Under the pieces are notes generated by a model. That model was not told the DNA's origin. It saw only the letters and a program-made list of their open reading frames with translations, and ran no database searches. From the NCBI GenBank assembly GCA_006226775.1, contig SBGD01000102.1, positions 1-64,000 of the forward strand: a DNA stretch of 64,000 nt. The letters are read 5' to 3'. The DNA comes from Paracoccaceae bacterium (GTDB lineage: Bacteria > Pseudomonadota > Alphaproteobacteria > Rhodobacterales > Rhodobacteraceae). Shown here in pieces: positions 58,767 to 64,000 of this stretch (position 1 is the stretch's first letter; the number at the start of each line of letters is the position of its first letter). A program made the translations under genes and the position numbers.

Positions 58767-60026
58767 TTACTTGGTGTAGTATGCGTCGAGCAGCTTCTGC
58801 TCGGCCTCGGCGGCCTGGGCGAGGCTGTCGGCGGCGGACATGCCTTGCAGCTGCATCCGCTCGACCATCTCCACCATCAGCTGACGCTGGCCGCTTTCAT
58901 CGGCGAACTTGGTGGTATGGGCATATTCCAGCCCGCGGATGAACGGGCCGAAGACCGGATCGTTGGCGTTCTTCTCGGTCATGCCGACCGAGGGTTTCGC
59001 GGGCAGCTCGCCCACCACGTCGAGCCAGATCTGCATCGCCTCGTCCGAGGTCACGTAGTCCATGAACTTCACCGCGGCGTCGTATTTCTCGCCCTCGGCT
59101 TTCGTCGTGATCGCGTTCACCCAGTAGGAGGAGTAATTCGACCGCTCGCCCTCGGCATTGGCCGGAAGCTCGGTCACCCCCCATTTCAGCCCGCGGATAT
59201 CGGCCAGCGCGCCGATGCGGAACGACCCGTCGATATGCATCCCGGCGCGGCCCGCCTTGAAGGCGGCCTGCGGCTCGTCCATGAAGCCGATGGCGGTGAC
59301 CGGCTCGTCGCCCATGAACATGTTGGTGTAGAATTCCAGCGCTTTCAGCCCGGCCTCGGTATTGTAGTTCACGGTCTTGTAGTCGTCGAGGTAAGGCTCG
59401 CCGCCCATCTGCCGCACCAGCCCCTCGCGCCACCAATGGTGATCCTGCGCGGTCATGCCCGCGGTCATGCCGACCTGGGTGATATTGCCCGCGCCGTCGC
59501 GCTTGGTCATGGCGGCGGCGGCGCTCATCAGCTCGTCCAGCGTGGTCGGGGGCGCGACCCCGGCCTCTTCCATGAGGCGTTCGTTGTAGAACAGCGCCAG
59601 AGAGCGGACGGCCGTGGGCAGCGCCCAGTATTGGTCGCCCTCCTTCATCGCCTGGACCATCGGGAAGAACTCTTCGTCGATCCGGTCGGCGGGAAAGACA
59701 TCCGCCGGCAGCGGCTGGATCAGCTCGGCCTCGACGTAGTCGTTGAGCCAGCCGTAGAACAATTGCACCACGTCCGGCCCCTCGCCCGCCGGAATCGCCG
59801 CGGCGACCTTGGTGCGGTAATCGGCATAGGGGAAATGCGTCATCTTGACGGTGATGTCGGGGTTGGCGGCCTCGAACCCCTCGATCAGCTGCTCCATCGC
59901 GGTGACGCGGGCGTCGAAGAAATACTGCCAGTATTCGATCTCGACCGCATTCGCCACCGATCCCGCAAGCGCGGCAACACTGGTGGCCGACGCAAGGGCC
60001 AGCGCCCTCAGTCTCTTGATTTTCAT
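58767..60026 (-). CDS. ABC transporter sugar-binding protein
   Basis: A 419-residue family 1 binding protein. The signal peptide is MKIKRLRALALASATSVAALAGSVANA (cleavage near 27). Mature features: EIEYWQYFFDARVTAMEQLIEGFEAANPDITVKMTHFPYADYRTKVAAAIPAGEGPDVVQLFYGWLNDYVEAELIQPLP, LALFYNERLMEEAGVAPPTTLDELM and the C-terminal FMDYVTSDEAMQIW. GGAGG precedes the ATG. It is the first gene of the importer - lyase - ATPase - kinase operon and is divergent from the ROK regulator. The ligand is unknown; neighbours suggest an acylated amino sugar or sugar-dicarboxylate conjugate. Confidence 0.92.
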   Translation of the reverse strand: MKIKRLRALALASATSVAALAGSVANAVEIEYWQYFFDARVTAMEQLIEGFEAANPDITVKMTHFPYADYRTKVAAAIPAGEGPDVVQLFYGWLNDYVEAELIQPLPADVFPADRIDEEFFPMVQAMKEGDQYWALPTAVRSLALFYNERLMEEAGVAPPTTLDELMSAAAAMTKRDGAGNITQVGMTAGMTAQDHHWWREGLVRQMGGEPYLDDYKTVNYNTEAGLKALEFYTNMFMGDEPVTAIGFMDEPQAAFKAGRAGMHIDGSFRIGALADIRGLKWGVTELPANAEGERSNYSSYWVNAITTKAEGEKYDAAVKFMDYVTSDEAMQIWLDVVGELPAKPSVGMTEKNANDPVFGPFIRGLEYAHTTKFADESGQRQLMVEMVERMQLQGMSAADSLAQAAEAEQKLLDAYYTK

Positions 60027-60098
60027 GGTTTTCCTCCCCGGTTGGTTCCCCGGCCCGCGCGGCTGCGATGCGGCGGGTCCGCGTGTGACTGCAATTAA

Positions 60099-60113
60099 CT
60101 CAACTGTATTGAG
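60099..60113. promoter_or_regulatory. Palindromic site between the importer operon and the ROK regulator
   Basis: CTCAA-CTGTA-TTGAG, flanked by TTAA on both sides, is an inverted repeat in the divergent space 60027-60152, in markedly A/T-richer DNA. It is the best candidate operator for the ROK-family protein. Confidence 0.55.
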
Positions 60114-60152
60114 CTTTAATGTCAAGTGCGCTACCTCCGAAGGATGATGTCG

Positions 60153-61325
60153 ATGACCGAAACCTTTGTCGGCGCCAATGCCCTGCGCGCGCGCAGCCAC
60201 AACCGCCAGGTGGTGCTGGGCCATATCCGCAGGGCCGGGCAGACCGGGCGGGCCGAGATTGCCCGCGCCTCGGGGCTGTCGATCCAGGCGGTGTCGAACA
60301 TCATTGCCGACCTGCTCACCGACGGGCTGATCGTCGAACAGGGCCGCCGCGCCTCGGCGCGCGGCCAGCCGCCGGTGCAATATGCGTTGCACCCCTCGGG
60401 CGGTTTCGCGCTGGGGGTCGAGGTGCGGCCCGATGCGGTCTTTGCCGCGGTGCTCGATCTCTGCGGCACGCGGCTTGGCGCCGAGCGCGCACCGCTGCCC
60501 GCCACCGACCGCGCCAGCATCACCCGCGCGGTGGTCGGGCTTTGCGCGCGGGTTCTCGCGGCGTCGAAGACGCCGAAGGCCCGCGTGCTGGGCGCCGGCG
60601 TGGTGATGCCCGGGCCCTTCGGGCGCACCGGCATCCTCGGCCACGGGTCGGACCTCGACAGCTGGGACGACACCGCGCCCGACGCCTGGTTTTCCCGCGC
60701 GCTCGACCTGCCGGTGGTGGTCGAGAACGACGCCAATGCCGCCGCCATGGCCGAACGCATCGCCGGGGTGGCGCAGGGGCTGGACACCTATGCCTTTCTC
60801 TACTTCGGCTCGGGGCTCGGCCTCGGCTCGGTCCACAAGGGGCGGCTGATCGCGGGTGCCCAGGGCAATGCCGGCGAGATCGGCCATATCCCGGTGCCCG
60901 CCGCAGGCCGCACCGTGGCGCTGGAAAGCCTGGTCAGCCGCCTGTCGGTGCAGCGCGCGCTGCAGGCCGCGGGCATCGAGGTCTCCAGCGGGGACGAGAT
61001 CACCCGGCTTTACGAGGCCCGCAACCCGGTGCTGCTGGCCTGGCTCGATGCCGCGACCGAGCCCTTGTCGGCGGCGGTGACCATTGTCGAGAACCTGCTT
61101 GATCCGCAATGCGTGATCCTCGGCGGCGCCATGCCCGATGCGCTCCTCGATCACCTGCTGGGTTCGGTGCGCCTCTCGCCGCGTTCGGTGGCCGAGCGCG
61201 CGGGGCGGAGCCATCCGCGCCTGCTGCGCGGCGCCTCGGGGCGGATGACGGCGACGCTGGGCGCCGCGGCGCTGGTGCTCAACCAGGCCTTCACCCCGCA
61301 GATCGCGGTCCAGAGCCAGGAGTGA
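60153..61325 (+). CDS. ROK family transcriptional regulator
   Basis: A 390-residue NagC/Mlc-type protein. The N-terminal winged helix is NRQVVLGHIRRAGQTGRAEIARASGLSIQAVSNIIADLLTDGLIVEQG (about 17-64), followed by the ROK sugar-binding fold with LGAGVVMPGPFG, VVENDANAAAMAE and GAQGNAGEIGHIPVP. The ROK zinc-cysteine motif usual in Mlc is not evident. The ATG at 60153 has GAAGG nine bases upstream; in-frame ATGs at 60144 and 60147 are nearer the site. It is divergent from the importer operon and two bases upstream of the PIG-L gene, so both are probably under its control. ROK repressors generally sense sugars or amino-sugar phosphates. Confidence 0.9.
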   Translation: MTETFVGANALRARSHNRQVVLGHIRRAGQTGRAEIARASGLSIQAVSNIIADLLTDGLIVEQGRRASARGQPPVQYALHPSGGFALGVEVRPDAVFAAVLDLCGTRLGAERAPLPATDRASITRAVVGLCARVLAASKTPKARVLGAGVVMPGPFGRTGILGHGSDLDSWDDTAPDAWFSRALDLPVVVENDANAAAMAERIAGVAQGLDTYAFLYFGSGLGLGSVHKGRLIAGAQGNAGEIGHIPVPAAGRTVALESLVSRLSVQRALQAAGIEVSSGDEITRLYEARNPVLLAWLDAATEPLSAAVTIVENLLDPQCVILGGAMPDALLDHLLGSVRLSPRSVAERAGRSHPRLLRGASGRMTATLGAAALVLNQAFTPQIAVQSQE

Positions 61326-61327
61326 CC

Positions 61328-63691
61328 ATGCCGACACCCGAACAGTCCCGCATCATGGAGGACCGCGCCCGCCCGCGGCTGCTGGAGCTTTGGTGGGCGC
61401 TGCGCCCGCTGACCTCGGTGATCCGCTTCATGCAGTCCGGCGCGCATCCCGATGACGAGCATTCCGGCATGCTGGCGGCGCTGGGGTTCCGCGACGGGCT
61501 GAACCTCTCCTACGCCTGTTCGACCCGTGGCGAGGGCGGCCAGAACGACATCGGCACCGAGGCGGGCGCCGATCTGGGCGCGCTGCGCACGCGCGAGATG
61601 GAGCGGGCCTGCGACATTCTGGGGATGCGCATGTACTGGCATTCCGAGAGCCCGGACGATCCGATCCATGATTTCGGTTTCTCAAAGAGCGGGGTCGAGA
61701 CGCTGGGCCATTGGGGGCATCAGCGCACCCTGGCGCGCTTTGTCGAGATCGTGCGCACCGAACGGCCCGATATCCTCTGCCCCACCTTCCTCGACGTGCC
61801 GGGCCAGCACGGCCATCACCGCGCCATGACCCAGGCCGCGCATGAGGTCATGGCGGCCGCCGCCGATCCCGCGTATCCCTCGAACCTGCCGCCCTGGCAG
61901 GTGGCCAAGCTCTACCTGCCCGCCATCTCCGGCGCGGGGCAGGCCTATGACGACGATCTGCCGCCGCCACCCGCGACGCTGAGGGTCGAGGGCGCGGGGC
62001 GCGATCCGGTCAGCGGCTGGACCTGGGACCGCATCGGCCAGCAATCGCGCGCCTTTCATCGCACGCAAGGCATGGGGCGCTGGGTCGGGTCGGGCGAGTC
62101 CGAGGGCTGGCCGCTGCACCTGGCCGAAAGCCATGTGCCGGGGCCGGATGTGGCGCTTTCCTCCGGGCTGCCGGCAACGCTGGGCGATCTGGCGGACCTG
62201 CCCGAGGCGGTGCCGGTTGCCGATGATCTGCGCGCGGCGCAACGCGGTATCGACGAAGCGCTCGCCGCCTTTCCCGCCGACCCCCGCGTTGCAAGGGCGG
62301 CACTGCAGGCGCTGGCGGCAGTGCGCAAGGCCCGGGCGGAATGTCCCGAGGCGGCGCGCGATCAACTGCTGCACCGGCTCGACGCCAAGGCGGTGCAGCT
62401 CGGACATGTCATCCGCCTCGCCCTGGGCATCGAGGCCTGCGCCCGGACAGAAGAGACCTTCCTGACCCCCGGCCAGTCCACCGCTCTCATCGTCGAGACC
62501 CACACCGGCGATGCCGAGGCCATCCACGTGGATTTCGACCTGCCCGAGGGCTGGCGGGTGACCGGCGACAGCCTCGCCATTGCCGCCGACGCAGGCGCCA
62601 GCGATCCTTACCGCAGCACATACGACCCCGCGGCACCCGAAGCCCCGGCGCTCTGCCTGACCTTCGAGGCCCATGGCACAAGCGTCGAGACCCGCCTGCC
62701 CTTCGATCCCGAGCCGGTGATCCTGCCCGCCCGCAGCGCGCAGGTGACGCCGCAAAGGGCGCTGATCAACCTCGCGGGCCAGCGGCGGAGCCTCGACATC
62801 GCCATCCGCGATATCCATCCCGAAGGTGCGCGGGCCGACCTCGCCCCGCCCCCGGGCTGGCGGATCGCGCGGGAAGCGGCAAGCGCCCGGCTTACCCTGC
62901 CCGATACTGCCGAGGCGGGGCTTCATGTCCTGCCGCTGCGCCTTGACGGGCACCCGGCGTCCAGCCTCACCCGCATCACCCATCCCCATGTCGCGCCCAC
63001 CGCGCGGGCGCATCCGGCGGAGGTGCAGGTGCGGGTGCTCGATGTGACGGTGCCGCATGTCCGTGTCGGCTATGTCGGCGCAGGCAACGACCGGGTCGAT
63101 CACTGGCTCTCGGCCCTTGGCGCCGATGTCACCGCGCTCTCCGATGCCGACCTGCAGGACGAAGCCGCGCTGGCCGAATACGGCGCCATCGTCATCGGCA
63201 TCTTCGCCATGCGCTTCCGCCCCGGGCTGACCGAGGCCATGCCCCGCCTGCACCGCTGGACCGAGGCGGGCGGCACGCTGGTCACGCTCTATCACCGGCC
63301 CTGGGACAATTGGGATGCCGCGCGCATCCCGCCGCGGCGGCTGGAGATCGGCCAGCCCTCGCTGCGCTGGCGCGTCACCGACGAGACCGCCGAGGTACGC
63401 CACTTGGTCGAACATCCGATCCTGCAAACCCCCAACCGGATCACGCCCGAGGACTGGACGGGCTGGGTCAAGGAACGCGGGCTCTATTTCGCCAAAAGCT
63501 GGGACGAGAGCTACACCCCGCTGCTGGAAATGGCCGACCCGGGCGAAGCGCCCCTGCAAGGCGCGCTGCTGGTGGCAGAGATCGGCGAGGGGCGGCATGT
63601 GCATTGCGCGCTGATCCTGCATCACCAGATGGAGCACCTGGTGCCCGGCGCCTTTCGCCTGATGGCCAACCTGATCGCGCCGCGGGGGTGA
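61328..63691 (+). CDS. PIG-L family deacetylase with long C-terminal extension
   Basis: A 787-residue protein. The N-terminal domain (to about 260) is a PIG-L/LmbE zinc deacetylase: SGAHPDDEHSG (His40, Asp42, Asp43) and the third-ligand region PGQHGHHRAM (161-166). PIG-L enzymes remove N-acetyl groups from GlcNAc-containing compounds. The middle (about 330-600) looks like beta-sandwich modules. The last about 190 residues (VRVGYVGAGNDRVDHWLSALGADVTALSDADL, YGAIVIGIFAMRFRPGL, GGTLVTLYHRPWDNW, GRHVHCALILHHQMEHLVPGAFRLMANLI) resemble a ThuA/glutamine-amidotransferase-like fold. There is no signal peptide, so it is cytosolic. It is coupled to the ROK gene and ends six bases from the convergent cyclo-ligase gene. 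Confidence 0.85.
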   Translation: MPTPEQSRIMEDRARPRLLELWWALRPLTSVIRFMQSGAHPDDEHSGMLAALGFRDGLNLSYACSTRGEGGQNDIGTEAGADLGALRTREMERACDILGMRMYWHSESPDDPIHDFGFSKSGVETLGHWGHQRTLARFVEIVRTERPDILCPTFLDVPGQHGHHRAMTQAAHEVMAAAADPAYPSNLPPWQVAKLYLPAISGAGQAYDDDLPPPPATLRVEGAGRDPVSGWTWDRIGQQSRAFHRTQGMGRWVGSGESEGWPLHLAESHVPGPDVALSSGLPATLGDLADLPEAVPVADDLRAAQRGIDEALAAFPADPRVARAALQALAAVRKARAECPEAARDQLLHRLDAKAVQLGHVIRLALGIEACARTEETFLTPGQSTALIVETHTGDAEAIHVDFDLPEGWRVTGDSLAIAADAGASDPYRSTYDPAAPEAPALCLTFEAHGTSVETRLPFDPEPVILPARSAQVTPQRALINLAGQRRSLDIAIRDIHPEGARADLAPPPGWRIAREAASARLTLPDTAEAGLHVLPLRLDGHPASSLTRITHPHVAPTARAHPAEVQVRVLDVTVPHVRVGYVGAGNDRVDHWLSALGADVTALSDADLQDEAALAEYGAIVIGIFAMRFRPGLTEAMPRLHRWTEAGGTLVTLYHRPWDNWDAARIPPRRLEIGQPSLRWRVTDETAEVRHLVEHPILQTPNRITPEDWTGWVKERGLYFAKSWDESYTPLLEMADPGEAPLQGALLVAEIGEGRHVHCALILHHQMEHLVPGAFRLMANLIAPRG

Positions 63692-63697
63692 CGCCGC

Positions 63698-64000
63698 TCA
63701 GGTGGCGGGGCCCTCCTCGGTCAGGATCACGTCGAGCGGGATGTCATGCGGCTGGGGATAGATCGTCGCCAGCCGGGCCGCGGCAAAGCCCACCCCGATG
63801 GCAAAGGGCCGCGGTTTCAGCGCCGCCAGCGTGCGGTCGAAATAGCCGCCGCCATAGCCCAGCCGATAGCCGTCGGCGCACCAGCCGACCAGCGGCGCAA
63901 GGGTGATCTCGGGGGTGACCTCCGGCGCCTCCGGGGGCGGCACGGGAATGTTCCAGTCGCCGCGCACCATTCTGGTCTCGGGCGTCCAGCGGCGGAAAGT
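63698..64000 (-). CDS. 5-formyltetrahydrofolate cyclo-ligase, C-terminal part
   Basis: The last 100 residues are present; the start lies beyond the right edge. TFRRWTPETRMVRGDWNIPVPPPEA, APLVGWCADGYRLGYGGGYFDRTLAAL (the conserved G-x-G-GGYYDR-like loop) and AIGVGFAAARLATIYPQPHDIPLDVILTEEG are the typical C-terminal half of this enzyme, which converts 5-formyl-THF to 5,10-methenyl-THF using ATP. It is a housekeeping gene convergent with the PIG-L gene and not evidently part of the catabolic modules. Confidence 0.92.
   Translation of the reverse strand, partial: TFRRWTPETRMVRGDWNIPVPPPEAPEVTPEITLAPLVGWCADGYRLGYGGGYFDRTLAALKPRPFAIGVGFAAARLATIYPQPHDIPLDVILTEEGPAT

Noticed and set aside
1-64000. 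rRNA, tRNA, riboswitch, CRISPR or complete insertion sequence
   Set aside because: Looked for on both strands by eye; no tRNA-like cloverleaf, rRNA stretch, recognisable riboswitch core, repeat-spacer pattern or transposase was found.

Overview
The window is very GC-rich and densely coded. It reads like an extrachromosomal replicon (plasmid or chromid) of a Rhodobacteraceae / Roseobacter-group alphaproteobacterium. The main reason is a replication module at about 8.4-11.8 kb: parA-parB on the minus strand next to twin palindromes, divergent from a small initiator whose C-terminus resembles DnaA domain I, with an origin-like region between them. The rest is catabolic cargo: six import/degradation modules, most with their own regulator, and no rRNA, tRNA, insertion sequence or CRISPR array that I can see.

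Layout: (1) 1-8.1 kb, minus strand: a tripartite tricarboxylate-type transporter (tctC-tctB-tctA), a TetR regulator, an operon of a Gfo/Idh/MocA oxidoreductase, a DUF993 protein and a TIM-barrel isomerase, then the 5' part of a kynureninase gene. Matching promoter/operators precede both operons. (2) 8.3-11.8 kb: parB, parA, origin region, initiator. (3) 11.8-16.7 kb: a VOC protein and an RND efflux pair. (4) 16.8-24.6 kb: LysR regulator and a sugar ABC importer with a DUF4432 epimerase-like protein and a sulfatase lacking a signal peptide. (5) 24.7-33.7 kb: nicE-nicD-nicX-nicF, a TetR regulator, an NMT1-type ABC importer and nicC, giving a route from 6-hydroxynicotinate to fumarate. (6) 33.9-40.7 kb: IclR regulator, bicupin, alpha/beta hydrolase, atypical SDR and another NMT1-type importer. 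(7) 40.9-50.9 kb: TauE-like permease, LacI regulator and a myo-inositol cluster (two Gfo/Idh/MocA dehydrogenases, iolE, iolD, iolC, iolB, iolJ) with a LacI operator repeated at the regulator and at the divergent iol promoter. (8) 51.1-53.5 kb: PhyH dioxygenase and a divergent LacI regulator. (9) 53.5-63.7 kb: sugar ABC importer with an argininosuccinate-lyase-like protein, PfkB kinase, ROK regulator and a large PIG-L deacetylase; then the 3' part of a 5-formyl-THF cyclo-ligase gene.

The modules share a pattern: a local regulator whose palindromic site can be read in two places, an importer, then cytosolic enzymes. The least explained are module 9 (an amino-sugar or N-linked dicarboxylate substrate is plausible), module 4 (an imported sulfate ester), module 6 (unknown, perhaps aromatic) and the DUF993 operon. 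Intergenic DNA also carries a roughly 200-bp dispersed repeat in three copies, a 140-bp element with long inverted ends, and two small tandem-repeat arrays.
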